Part shown: one piece after another, positions 9,686 to 18,052 of the stretch | Layout: each line of letters begins with the position of its first letter | How positions within the stretch are numbered: position 1 is the first letter of the stretch | Assembly (NCBI GenBank): GCA_035642125.1 | Contig: DASQSZ010000485.1 | Location: 1-31,792 of the forward strand | Origin: CALAED01 sp937891035 | Lineage (GTDB): Bacteria; Actinomycetota; Actinomycetes; Streptosporangiales; Streptosporangiaceae | Direction: 5' to 3' | DNA length: 31,792 nt | Translations under genes and position numbers: made by a program | The notes under the pieces: model-generated | The model's database searches: none | Told to the model about the DNA's origin: nothing | The model's input: the letters and a program-made list of their open reading frames with translations, nothing else

Positions 9686-12223
9686 CTACTCCTCCAAAGG
9701 CGGTTGATCGGCTGGTTCGGCGTCCGCGGCGGCATCGGCCGCGGAACCCGCGTCCGTGGGCGGGGCGGTCGAGCCGATGGGGCCGCCGACGCCGGCGACG
9801 GCGGACCTCAGGCGTTCGCCGGAGCCGTCCCGGCGGCCGATCTCGGTCGGCAGCTGCACCGGCTTGCCGGTCGGGCCGGCGGCACGCGCGGGGGCGGGGC
9901 CGGCCCAGCCGAGCAAGAGCACGTCTTCGCCCTTGAGGAAGCGGTGCGCCCGTACGCCGCCGGTGGCGCGGCCCTTGGCCGGGAAGTCGGCGTAGTTCGC
10001 GACCTTGGCGGCGCCGAGCTGGGTGCCGGGCAGCGCGTGCGACGAGCCGGCGATGGTGACGACGAGCGAGTAGTAGGCCGCGTCGACCGCGCCGAACCAG
10101 ATGACCCGGGCGCCGGCCGACAGCCGGATGCCGGCCATGCCCCCGGCCGGGCGCCCCTGCGGACGTACTCCCGCCGCCGGGAAGCGCAGCAACTGCGCGT
10201 CGCTCGTGATGAACACCAGGTCTTGATCGGTGGACTCGAGCTGGACGGCACCCACCACGCGGTCGCCGCCCTCAAGCCCGATGACCTCGAATTCGTCGCG
10301 ATTGGCGGGAAAGTCGGGTTTGATCCGTTTGACCACGCCCTGCTCCGTACCGAGCGCGACCCCCGGCCCCTCGACGTCGAGCGCGCCGAGCCCCACGATC
10401 GCCTCACCGGACTCGAGCACCACGAACTCGCTGACCGGGGCGCCGCCGGCCAGCGACGGCGGCGTGGCCGACGTCGGCAGCGCGGGCAGATCAAGGACGT
10501 CGACCCGGATCATCCGGCCCGCCGACGTGACCGCGCCGACCTGGCCGCGCGCCGTCGCCCACACCGCGGACACCAGCACGTCGTGCGGTGCGCGCGGACC
10601 CTCGGCCGGTAGCGGCTCCGCGCCGCTCGTCCGCGCCAGCAGCCCGGTCGATGACAGCAGCACCAGACACGGTTCGTCGGCGACCTCGAGCGGCACCGCC
10701 GCCGTCTTGGCCTGCCCGGACGACTCCAGCAGGACCGTACGGCGCGGCGTGGCGAACTCGGCGGCGACATCGCCCAGCTCGTCGGAGACCACCTGGCGCA
10801 GCCGCTGCTCGGATTCGAGGATCTCGGTCAGCTCGGCGATCTCGCGGACCAGCGTGTCCTTTTCCTTGTCAAGCTCCAGCCGGTCGTAGCGGGTCAGCCG
10901 GCGCAGCGGGGTGTCGAGGATGTACTGCGCCTGCACCTCGGACAGCTCGAAGATCTCCATCAGCCGCTGTCTGGCCTGCGCCGAGTCGTCGCTGGCGCGG
11001 ATGACCTGGATGACCTCGTCGATGTTGAGCAGCGCGATCAGCAGGCCCTCGACCAGGTGCAGCCGGTCTTGGCGTTTGCGCCGCCGGAACGCGCTGCGCC
11101 GCCGGACGACCTCGATGCGGTGGTCGACGTAGACCCGCAGCAGGTCGCGCAGGCCGAGGGTGCGCGGCTGCCCGTCGACGAGAGCGACGTTGTTGATGCC
11201 GAACGACTCCTCAAGCGGCGTCAGCCGGTAGAGCTCCGCAAGCACCGCCTCCGGGTGGAAGCCGCTCTTGATCTCGATGACGAGCCGTAGCCCCACGTTG
11301 CGGTCGGTGAGGTCCTTCAGGTCGGCGATGCCGGCGATCTTCTTGGCGTTGACGAGATCCTTGATCTTGGCCTTGATGCGCTCCGGGCCCACCGCGTACG
11401 GCAGCTCGGTGACCACGATGCCCTTGCGCCGTGGCGTGACGTTCTCGATGTGCGCGGTGGCCCGGGTGCGGAACGTGCCGCGACCGGTCTCGTACGCGTC
11501 GCGGATGCCTTCGAGGCCCACGATCTTGCCGCCGGTGGGCAGGTCGGGGCCGGGAACGAAGCGCATCAGATCGTCGAGCGTGGCGTCCGGATTGTCGATG
11601 AGGTGGCGCGCGGCCGCGATGACCTCGCCGAGGTTGTGCGGCGCCATGTTGGTCGCCATGCCGACCGCGATGCCGGAGGCTCCGTTGACCAGCAGGTTGG
11701 GGAAGGCCGACGGCAGCACGTCGGGCTCGGTCTCCTGGCCGTCGTAGTTGGGTCGGAAGTCGACGGTGTCCTCGTCGATGCCGGCGACCATGAGCATCGC
11801 CGCGCGTGACATCCGCGCCTCGGTGTATCGCATCGCCGCTGGGGCGTCGTCGCCGCCGATCGAGCCGAAGTTGCCGTGCCCGTCGACGAGCGGCATCCGC
11901 ATCGACCACCACTGGGCCATGCGTACCAGCGCGTCGTAGATGGCGCTGTCGCCGTGCGGGTGCAGCTTGCCCATGACCTCGCCGACGACGCGGGCGCATT
12001 TGACGTGCCCACGATCGGGACGCAGGCCCATCTCGTTCATCGAATACAAGATGCGCCGCTGTACGGGCTTGAGCCCGTCCCGGGCGTCGGGCAGCGCCCG
12101 CTGATAGATCACCGAGTAGGCGTACTCGAGGTAACTGCCCCGCATCTCCTCGGAGACGTTGACGTCGACGATGTTCTCTTCGAAGTCGGGCGGGGGAGGG
12201 GTCTGCGAGCCACGTCGTGCCAT
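9686..12223 (-). CDS. parC: DNA topoisomerase IV subunit A
   Basis: The DNA-cleaving subunit of topoisomerase IV, 845 aa from the ATG at 12223 (MARRGSQTPPPPDFEE), which matches the N-terminus of Streptomyces ParC; another ATG lies three codons upstream at 12232. The catalytic tyrosine is Tyr133 in AAMRYTEARMS. The quinolone-determining segment HPHGDSAIYDALVRMAQ has Ser93 and Asp97, the residues usually found in sensitive enzymes. The C-terminal beta-propeller has no canonical GyrA box (QRRGGKG), only KGRATGGVRAHRFLKGED, which supports ParC over GyrA. An Ala/Pro/Asp-rich tail closes the protein. It is read towards parE, with two small genes between them. Confidence 0.94.
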   Translation of the reverse strand: MARRGSQTPPPPDFEENIVDVNVSEEMRGSYLEYAYSVIYQRALPDARDGLKPVQRRILYSMNEMGLRPDRGHVKCARVVGEVMGKLHPHGDSAIYDALVRMAQWWSMRMPLVDGHGNFGSIGGDDAPAAMRYTEARMSRAAMLMVAGIDEDTVDFRPNYDGQETEPDVLPSAFPNLLVNGASGIAVGMATNMAPHNLGEVIAAARHLIDNPDATLDDLMRFVPGPDLPTGGKIVGLEGIRDAYETGRGTFRTRATAHIENVTPRRKGIVVTELPYAVGPERIKAKIKDLVNAKKIAGIADLKDLTDRNVGLRLVIEIKSGFHPEAVLAELYRLTPLEESFGINNVALVDGQPRTLGLRDLLRVYVDHRIEVVRRRSAFRRRKRQDRLHLVEGLLIALLNIDEVIQVIRASDDSAQARQRLMEIFELSEVQAQYILDTPLRRLTRYDRLELDKEKDTLVREIAELTEILESEQRLRQVVSDELGDVAAEFATPRRTVLLESSGQAKTAAVPLEVADEPCLVLLSSTGLLARTSGAEPLPAEGPRAPHDVLVSAVWATARGQVGAVTSAGRMIRVDVLDLPALPTSATPPSLAGGAPVSEFVVLESGEAIVGLGALDVEGPGVALGTEQGVVKRIKPDFPANRDEFEVIGLEGGDRVVGAVQLESTDQDLVFITSDAQLLRFPAAGVRPQGRPAGGMAGIRLSAGARVIWFGAVDAAYYSLVVTIAGSSHALPGTQLGAAKVANYADFPAKGRATGGVRAHRFLKGEDVLLLGWAGPAPARAAGPTGKPVQLPTEIGRRDGSGERLRSAVAGVGGPIGSTAPPTDAGSAADAAADAEPADQPPLEE

Positions 12224-12325
12224 GCCTGCCATTGTGGCGTGCCGCGCGGACGTTTCGTGCCGCCCGCCCCCGGCGTGCCGCGCTCCCGTCACATGACATA
12301 TCCGGATTCGCGGGGTACGTTGCCA

Positions 12326-12353
12326 GCTCTCCGCGATCGCGGATCGGGAGAGC
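12326..12353. promoter_or_regulatory. Dyad upstream of the amidohydrolase gene
   Basis: GCTCTCC (12326-12332) pairs with GGAGAGC (12347-12353), and the enclosed CCGCGATCGCGG (12331-12342) is itself a perfect 12-bp palindrome. It lies in the divergent parC/amidohydrolase gap, 41 bp before the amidohydrolase start. This suggests an operator or leader hairpin, unproven. Confidence 0.35.
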
Positions 12354-12394
12354 GCGAGAGGGAAGATCGGGAGGCCGGGAGATCGGAGGAGCGG

Positions 12395-13243
12395 ATGCCG
12401 GTCATCGACGCCCACCAACACTTCTGGAATCTGGAGCAGGTCTCCTACCCCTGGCTGACGCCCGATCTCGCCCCGATCTACCGGAACTTCGAGCCGCCCG
12501 ACCTGGAACCGCTGCTGCGCGCCGCCGGCGTCGACCGGACCGTGGTGGTGCAGGCGGCCGACTCCCATGCGGACACCGACGCGATGCTCGCCCGGGTCGA
12601 CTCCCACCCGTGGATCGCGGCCGTCGTCGGGTGGGTGCCGCTGAACCGGCCGGACGAGGCGGCCGCGGCCATCGGGCACTACCGCGCGCATCCGGCGTTC
12701 GCCGGGGTCCGGCATCTGATCCACGACGATCCCGACCCCGACTGGGTGGTCCGGGACTCCGTCATCGAGGGCCTCCGCATCCTGGCGGCGGCCGACCTGA
12801 CCTTCGACCTGGTCGGGGTGCTTCCCCGCCATTTGGAGCACGTCATCACGCTGGCCGAGCGGGTGCCGGGGCTGCGCATGGTCATCGACCATCTGAACAA
12901 GCCGCTGATCAGGGAGAGGGGCTGGGAGCCGTGGGCCACGCTGCTGGCCCGCGCGGCCGAATGCCCCACCGTCTACGCGAAGATCTCCGGGCTCAACACG
13001 GCCGCGGATCCTGAGCGGTGGACGGCCGCCGATCTGCGGCCGTACGTCCAGCACGCCATCGAGGTCTTCGGGCCGCAGCGGCTGATGTTCGGCAGCGACT
13101 GGCCGGTCGCCAACCTGGCCGGCGACTATGCCAAGGTGTGGCGCGAGACCAACGCCGTGCTCACCGATCTCCGTCTCCCCGAGCCCGACCGGGCCGCCAT
13201 CCTCGGCGAAACCGCCGGCGATTTCTACCGCATCACCCGGTGA
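12395..13243 (+). CDS. Amidohydrolase-2 family TIM-barrel hydrolase (COG3618)
   Basis: A 282-residue predicted metal-dependent hydrolase related to L-fuconolactonase and other sugar lactonases or dicarboxylate hydrolases. The metal site opens the protein (VIDAHQHFW, His7 and His9). MVIDHLNKP, a following YAKISGL strand and RLMFGSDWPVA complete the barrel signatures of PF04909. The start ATG 12395 is fixed by GGAGGA four bases upstream, although the frame is open far back into parC antisense. The substrate is uncertain; rhamnono- or fuconolactone hydrolysis is the family-based guess, yet no sugar-catabolic neighbours are present. It is divergent from parC and 91 bp before the helicase gene. 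Confidence 0.9.
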   Translation: MPVIDAHQHFWNLEQVSYPWLTPDLAPIYRNFEPPDLEPLLRAAGVDRTVVVQAADSHADTDAMLARVDSHPWIAAVVGWVPLNRPDEAAAAIGHYRAHPAFAGVRHLIHDDPDPDWVVRDSVIEGLRILAAADLTFDLVGVLPRHLEHVITLAERVPGLRMVIDHLNKPLIRERGWEPWATLLARAAECPTVYAKISGLNTAADPERWTAADLRPYVQHAIEVFGPQRLMFGSDWPVANLAGDYAKVWRETNAVLTDLRLPEPDRAAILGETAGDFYRITR

Positions 13244-13334
13244 TCGCACGGCCTGGAAGCGATGGCTACCGTCCGGTATCCACAGGAGCAGGCTCAGTTC
13301 CCCTCCGCGGCCACCGACTGATAACAAGGACCGC

Positions 13335-15533
13335 ATGACCCACTCGCCTGAGTCTTCCGCCGAACTCGACAGCGGCGACCCCGGGGCCGCTCGCGCCGGC
13401 GACGGCCCGGGCGATGACGTCCTTTCCCGTGTCCGTTCCGGTGCCGAGGTCGGCTCCGGCGAGTTGTTCGACACGGCGCAGCGGTGCCTGCGCGCGCTCG
13501 CGGGGGAGGCGGCGCGGCTGCGCGACGACCAGTGGACGGCGATCCGCGCGCTGGTCGTCGACCGACGGCGGGCGCTGGTCGTGCAGCGCACCGGCTGGGG
13601 CAAGTCGGCGGTCTACTTCGTGGCGACCGCGCTGCTGCGAGCGCGGGGCGCGGGGCCGACGGTAATCGTGTCGCCGCTGCTGGCCCTGATGCGCAATCAG
13701 ATCGACGCCGCCGGCCGGGCCGGCATCCACGCCCGCACGATCAACTCCGCCAACACCGAGGACTGGGAGCAGATCTACGCCGAGGTCGAGCATGGCGCCG
13801 TCGACGTGCTCCTGGTCAGCCCAGAGCGGCTGAACAACCCCGACTTCCGCGATCTCGTGCTGCCCAAGCTGGCGGCCAGCGCCGGACTGGTCGTCGTCGA
13901 CGAGGCGCACTGCATTTCCGACTGGGGGCACGACTTTCGGCCCGACTATCGGCGGCTGCGCACGCTGTTCGCCGAGCTGCCGCCGGGCGTGCCGGTGCTC
14001 GCCACGACGGCGACGGCCAACGCCCGCGTCACCCGAGACGTCGCCGACCAGCTGGGCGCGGGCACGTTGGTGCTGCGCGGCCCGCTTGACCGCGAGTCGT
14101 TGCGGCTGGCGGTCGTCCGGCTCCGCACCGCCGAGCAGCGCCTCGGCTGGCTCGCCGACCACCTCGCCGAGCTGCCGGGCTCCGGCATCGTCTACACCTT
14201 GACCGTCGCGGCCGCGCACGAGGTGGCCGGGCTGTTGCGCGAGCGGGGGTACGCGGTGGCGGCCTACTCCGGGCAGACCGACCCGGCCGAGCGGCTGCAG
14301 GCCGAGCAAGACCTGCTGGACAACAAGCTCAAGGCGCTCGTCGCCACCAGCGCGCTCGGCATGGGCTTCGACAAGCCCGACCTGGGCTTCATCGTGCACG
14401 TGGGCGCGCCGCAGTCGCCGGTGGCCTACTACCAGCAGATCGGCCGGGCCGGGCGCGGCGTGCGGCGGGCCGAGGTGATCTTGCTTCCCGGCCTGGAAGA
14501 CCGCGACATCTGGGCCTATTTCGCCAGCCTGGCCTTCCCGCCCGAGCCGGTCGTCCGGGCCACGCTGGCCGCCCTCGGCGGGTCCACCACCTCGACCGGC
14601 GCCCTGGAAAGCCGCGTCGACCTGAGCCGCAGCCGCCTGGAGATGATGCTCAAGGTCCTCGACGTGGACGGGGCCGTCCGCCGGGTCAAGGGCGGCTGGG
14701 TGGCCACCGGCCGCGAGTGGGCCTATGACCGGGAGCGCTACGAACGGGTCGCCGCCGAGCGGTCCCGTGAGCGGCAGGCCATGCTCGACTACATCGGCAC
14801 CGACTCCTGCCGCATGGAGTTCTTGCGCCGTCAGCTCGACGACCCCACGGCGACGCCGTGCGGCCGGTGCGACAACTGCACCGGCCGGTGCTGGTCCGCT
14901 GTGGTCTCGGCGGCCGGCGCCGCCCAGGCGCGCGACCGGCTGCGCCGACCCGGCGTCGAGGTGGCCCCTCGCCGGATGTGGCCGACCGGGCTGAAGGACC
15001 TGGGAGTGTCCGGTCGGATCCCCGCCGACCTCATGGCCGAGCCCGGGCGGGCGCTTGGTCGGCTCACCGACATCGGCTGGGGCAATCGGCTCCGTGAGCT
15101 GTTCGCGGCGGACTCACCCGACACACCCGTGCCCGACGAGATCGTCGACGCCGTCGTCAAGGTGCTCGCCACCTGGGGCTGGGCCGCCCGTCCCACCGCG
15201 GTGGTCACCATCGGATCCCACTCCCGGCCGCGACTGGTCGGCAGTTTGGGCGGGCGCATCGCCGAGCTCGGCCGACTGCCCCTCATCGGCGAGGTCGTCC
15301 CGGTCGGGCCACCGCTGCCGCGCCAGCACAACAGCGCCCAGCGCCTGCGCTCACTGTGGTCCGCCTTCGCCGTCCCCGACGACCTGCGCGCCGCGCTCCC
15401 GGGTTCGCCGGGCCCGGTCCTCCTGGTCGACGACCGCGTTGAGACCGGCTGGACGATGACGGTCGCCGCCAAACTCCTCCGCGAAGCGGGAGCCCCGGCG
15501 GTTCTTCCGCTCGCCCTGGCCGTCCAGTCCTGA
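13335..15533 (+). CDS. RecQ-like DNA helicase with C-terminal phosphoribosyltransferase-like domain
   Basis: A 732-residue ATP-dependent 3'-5' helicase of the RecQ class. Motif I is GWGKS (Lys90), motif II DEAHCISDWGHDFRPDYR (189-206), motif III LATTATA (222-228) and motif VI YYQQIGRAGRG (365-375). A RecQ-type zinc-binding set (Cys492, 509, 512, 515) follows. Past residue 530 the usual HRDC domain is absent; instead the chain ends in a type I PRTase-like fold with the PRPP-loop-like VLLVDDRVETGWTM (about 695-708). Such fusions occur in actinomycetes, and the role of the last domain is not established. ATG 13335 has AAGGA four bases before it. Expected role: DNA repair or recombination. Confidence 0.92.
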   Translation: MTHSPESSAELDSGDPGAARAGDGPGDDVLSRVRSGAEVGSGELFDTAQRCLRALAGEAARLRDDQWTAIRALVVDRRRALVVQRTGWGKSAVYFVATALLRARGAGPTVIVSPLLALMRNQIDAAGRAGIHARTINSANTEDWEQIYAEVEHGAVDVLLVSPERLNNPDFRDLVLPKLAASAGLVVVDEAHCISDWGHDFRPDYRRLRTLFAELPPGVPVLATTATANARVTRDVADQLGAGTLVLRGPLDRESLRLAVVRLRTAEQRLGWLADHLAELPGSGIVYTLTVAAAHEVAGLLRERGYAVAAYSGQTDPAERLQAEQDLLDNKLKALVATSALGMGFDKPDLGFIVHVGAPQSPVAYYQQIGRAGRGVRRAEVILLPGLEDRDIWAYFASLAFPPEPVVRATLAALGGSTTSTGALESRVDLSRSRLEMMLKVLDVDGAVRRVKGGWVATGREWAYDRERYERVAAERSRERQAMLDYIGTDSCRMEFLRRQLDDPTATPCGRCDNCTGRCWSAVVSAAGAAQARDRLRRPGVEVAPRRMWPTGLKDLGVSGRIPADLMAEPGRALGRLTDIGWGNRLRELFAADSPDTPVPDEIVDAVVKVLATWGWAARPTAVVTIGSHSRPRLVGSLGGRIAELGRLPLIGEVVPVGPPLPRQHNSAQRLRSLWSAFAVPDDLRAALPGSPGPVLLVDDRVETGWTMTVAAKLLREAGAPAVLPLALAVQS

Positions 15534-15772
15534 CGAAGCCGACCTCGATCGTGGTCCGCTGTGCGCGGCCACCGCAGGATGGCGCTGGTCAGCGCGCTGA
15601 CCCTACGTTCGGGAGGCCCATGTGGCTGGTTACGGTGGGGGTGAGAGCCAGGTCGCGGCGCGGGCCCACAGCGGTAGCGGGTCGCGGTGACGGCCCTGCG
15701 GGCCGGCAAGAGGCGGCGCCGGACGACGCGCTGTACGCTGCCGCAATCCCCCGGCGAGAAAATCGGCCGTCG
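15534..15772. other. Intergenic region with 16-bp perfect palindrome
   Basis: The gap between recQ and the DGPF-1 gene is 319 bp. At 15587-15602 GGTCAGCGCGCTGACC is a perfect 16-bp palindrome 53 bp after the recQ stop, either a short operator or a hairpin terminator. No gene is supported. The right-hand 80 bp hold the ECF42-type promoter listed separately. Confidence 0.45.
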
Positions 15773-15811
15773 TGTCGATCCGCGGCATCGGCCGTTCGAC
15801 CTAGAGGTGAG
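15773..15811 (+). promoter_or_regulatory. ECF42-type promoter of DGPF-1/sigma-1
   Basis: TGTCGA at 15773-15778 is followed after 18 nt by CGAC at 15797-15800, matching the -35/-10 pair I recall for ECF42 sigma factors (TGTCGA and CG(A/T)C). Four bases past GTTCG comes AGAGGTGAG (15803-15811). This block recurs at the same distance upstream of two other genes in the window. The start codon lies about 42 nt downstream. Confidence 0.65.
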
Positions 15812-15852
15812 AGGGGCCGAGAACGGGCCCCGGGGCAACCAGGAGACGAACA

Positions 15853-16272
15853 ATGAAGTACATGCTGATCATGCGCGCCACCGACGAGGCCTACGCGAAG
15901 ATGGGCGACATCGACTTCAACGAGATGATCGAGACCATGGGCAAGTACAACGACGAGATGATCCGGGCGGGCGTGCTGGTCGCCGCCGAGGGGCTCGACG
16001 ACCCGGCCGAGGGCGTGGTCGTCGATTACTCCGCCGAGCCGCCCGTGGTCACCGACGGCCCGTACGGCGAGACCAAGGAGCTGTTCGGCGGGTTCTACAT
16101 CCTCAACGTGGCGTCGAAGGAGGAGGCCGTCGAGTGGGCCAAGCGGTCGCCGATCAGCGGTCCGGGCTTCAAGACCGAGATCCGCCGGGTCACCACGATC
16201 GACGAGTTCCCGCAGGACAACGAGTGGATCCAAAAGGAGCGGGCGTGGCGCGAGGCCACCGGTCAGCTCTGA
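15853..16272 (+). CDS. YCII/DGPF-domain protein (DGPF-1)
   Basis: A 139-residue YCII-related protein of the DGPF (COG3795) class: MKYMLIMRATDEAYAKMG at the N-terminus, VVTDGPYGETKELFGGFYIL with the hallmark DGP(F/Y) near residue 75, and a C-terminal KTEIRRVTTIDEF. The fold is a dimeric ferredoxin-like alpha/beta barrel; no biochemical function is known for this class, but it is the constant genomic partner of ECF42 sigma factors. AGGAG at 15842-15846 precedes ATG 15853. It ends 26 bp before the sigma-1 gene, so both probably share the ECF42-type promoter upstream. Being the first gene of the autoregulated unit suggests it is an output or sensor of the sigma factor. Confidence 0.9.
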   Translation: MKYMLIMRATDEAYAKMGDIDFNEMIETMGKYNDEMIRAGVLVAAEGLDDPAEGVVVDYSAEPPVVTDGPYGETKELFGGFYILNVASKEEAVEWAKRSPISGPGFKTEIRRVTTIDEFPQDNEWIQKERAWREATGQL

Positions 16273-16298
16273 GCGAGTCGACGCGAAACCGGCGGACG

Positions 16299-17585
16299 AT
16301 GGCCGATCTCCCCGGTCGCGAGGCCGTCGCCGCCGTCTGGCGGATCGAGTCCGCGCGGATCGTCGGCGCGCTGGCGCGATACACCGGCGACTTCGCGCTG
16401 GCCGAAGACCTCGCCCAAGAGGCGTTGGCCGAGGCGTTGGTGACCTGGCCGCGCGACGGCGTCCCCCGCCATCCCGCGGGGTGGTTGCTCACCGTCGGCC
16501 GGCGCCGCGCGATCGACGCGTTCCGCCGGCGAGCCGCCCTGGACGACAGGTACGCCGCCCTTGCCCGCGACCTGGGCGAGGGCGGCGTCGTCTCGGGCAG
16601 CGCGCCCGCCGGGCCGGACCCCTACGCCGCGGACGAGCTGTGGGATCCGGACCAGATCGACGACGACGTGCTCGCGTTGACGTTCATCTCCTGCCACCCC
16701 GTGTTGTCCCGGGAGGCGAGGGTGGCGCTCACCCTGCGCGTCGTCGGCGGTCTGACCAGCGACGAGATCGCCAAAGCGTTTCTGGTGCCGACCGCCACCG
16801 TGCAGGCCCGGATCACTCGGGCGAAGAAGACCCTCGCGGCGGCCCGCGTGCCCTTTGGGGTGCCGCCACCGGAGGAGTGGAGTGAACGGCTCGGTTCGGT
16901 GCTCAGCGTGATCTATTTGATCTTCACTGAGGGTGCCTTGGCCAGCTCCGGTGATGATCTGATCCGGCTCGATCTCGCGAGCGAGGCGCAGCGCCTGGCG
17001 CGGGTGCTGAGCCGGCTGATGCCGGGCGAACCCGAGGTCCACGGCCTGCTGGCGCTGCTCGAGTTGACGGCGGCGCGCTTTCCGGCTCGCACCGGGCCGG
17101 ACGGCGAGCCGGTGCTGCTGGAGCATCAGGACCGCCGTCGCTGGGACGGCGCCGCGATTCGCCGGGGGCGAGCCGCGCTTGCCCGCGCGGAGCGGGCCGG
17201 CCGGGGCCTGGGCGCCTACGGGTTGCAGGCGACGATCGCGGAGTGCCATGCCGTCGCTCCGTCGGTCGACGCGACGAACTGGGAGCGTGTCGTGCTCATC
17301 TATGAGGCGCTAGGCCGGCTCGCGCCCTCACCGGTGGTCGACCTCAACCGGGCCGTGGCGGTCTCGATGGCGCAAGGACCGGCTGCCGCACTCCCGATCG
17401 TCGACGAACTGGTGGCCGCCGAGGCGCTGTCGAACTCGCATCTGCTGCCGAGCGTTCGCGGCGAGTTGCTCACCCGCCTGGGACGTATCGACGAGGCACG
17501 CACCGCACTGGCGCTCGCCGTACGGCTGTGCGGCAACGGGCGCGAGCGCGTAGTACTGGAGCGCAAGCTCGCCGACCTCGGCTGA
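16299..17585 (+). CDS. ECF42-type sigma factor with C-terminal TPR-like extension (sigma-1)
   Basis: A 428-residue sigma factor, twice the length of ordinary ECF factors. Region 2 spans residues 8-80 (AVWRIESARIVGALARYTGDFALAEDLAQEALAEAL, HPAGWLLTVGRRRAIDAFRR). Region 4 spans about 120-190, with LTSDEIAKAFLVPTATVQARITRAKK as the helix-turn-helix. The remaining 230 residues form the DUF6596/TPR-like extension typical of ECF42, including SVIYLIFTEGALASS and NRAVAVSMAQGPAAALPIVDEL. No anti-sigma gene is nearby; in ECF42 the extension itself is thought to control activity. ATG 16299 has only a weak ribosome site and follows DGPF-1 closely, suggesting coupled expression from one promoter. Confidence 0.92.
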   Translation: MADLPGREAVAAVWRIESARIVGALARYTGDFALAEDLAQEALAEALVTWPRDGVPRHPAGWLLTVGRRRAIDAFRRRAALDDRYAALARDLGEGGVVSGSAPAGPDPYAADELWDPDQIDDDVLALTFISCHPVLSREARVALTLRVVGGLTSDEIAKAFLVPTATVQARITRAKKTLAAARVPFGVPPPEEWSERLGSVLSVIYLIFTEGALASSGDDLIRLDLASEAQRLARVLSRLMPGEPEVHGLLALLELTAARFPARTGPDGEPVLLEHQDRRRWDGAAIRRGRAALARAERAGRGLGAYGLQATIAECHAVAPSVDATNWERVVLIYEALGRLAPSPVVDLNRAVAVSMAQGPAAALPIVDELVAAEALSNSHLLPSVRGELLTRLGRIDEARTALALAVRLCGNGRERVVLERKLADLG

Positions 17586-17630
17586 TCTGCCCCGCTCACG
17601 GGACGGCCGGCGGCCGACATCATTTGCGTA

Positions 17631-17665
17631 TTGACTTATATAAGTGCCGTCGCAATACTGGCGCG
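17631..17665 (+). promoter_or_regulatory. Promoter with embedded 12-bp palindromic operator, leaderless start
   Basis: TTGACT (17631-17636), 17 bp, then AATACT (17654-17659) form a good vegetative promoter. Six bases later comes the GTG of the ArsR gene, so the mRNA should be leaderless. The perfect palindrome ACTTATATAAGT (17634-17645) overlaps the -35 box and is strikingly AT-rich for this genome. It is the obvious binding site for the ArsR protein itself. Confidence 0.75.
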
Positions 17666-18052
17666 GTGCACGCGTTCGATGTTCTTGGTGACCCGGTCCG
17701 ACGCCGGATCTTGGAGCTGCTCGCCGATGGCGAGCAGACCTCTGGGGCGATCGCCGCGGTCATCCAGGCGGAGTTCGGGATCTCTCAGCCGGGGGTGTCC
17801 CAGCATCTGCGCGTGCTGAGGGAGAGCGGGTTCACGACGGTCCGGGCGGACGGCGCGCGCCGCCTGTACGCGGTGGACTCCGCGCCCCTGCGGGAGATCG
17901 ATGTGTGGCTGGAGCGCTTCCGCGGGTTTTGGGACCAGCGTCTCGACGCGTTGGGCACCGAACTCGAGCGCGGCAAGCGCGAGCGCCGCAAGCAGCGCGA
18001 AGAGACGTCCGCGGGCAGCCGACCCGCCACGAAGAACGAGGAAGCCAAATGA
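17666..18052 (+). CDS. ArsR-family winged-helix repressor
   Basis: A 128-residue ArsR/SmtB-type regulator. FDVLGDPVRRRILELLADGEQTSGAIAAV leads into the recognition helix region GISQPGVSQHLRVLRESGFTTVRADGARRLYAVD, followed by a helical tail rich in Arg/Lys. No Cys or His cluster typical of metal sensors is present, which fits the subgroup paired with SRPBCC (AHSA1) proteins. GTG 17666 lies immediately after a -10 box, so translation is probably leaderless. Its stop overlaps the SRPBCC start (ATGA), giving a repressor-effector operon likely autoregulated through the ACTTATATAAGT palindrome. Confidence 0.92.
   Translation: MHAFDVLGDPVRRRILELLADGEQTSGAIAAVIQAEFGISQPGVSQHLRVLRESGFTTVRADGARRLYAVDSAPLREIDVWLERFRGFWDQRLDALGTELERGKRERRKQREETSAGSRPATKNEEAK

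Noticed and set aside
12224..13603. Extension of parC upstream to 13603
   Set aside because: This part is antisense to the amidohydrolase and has no ParC similarity.
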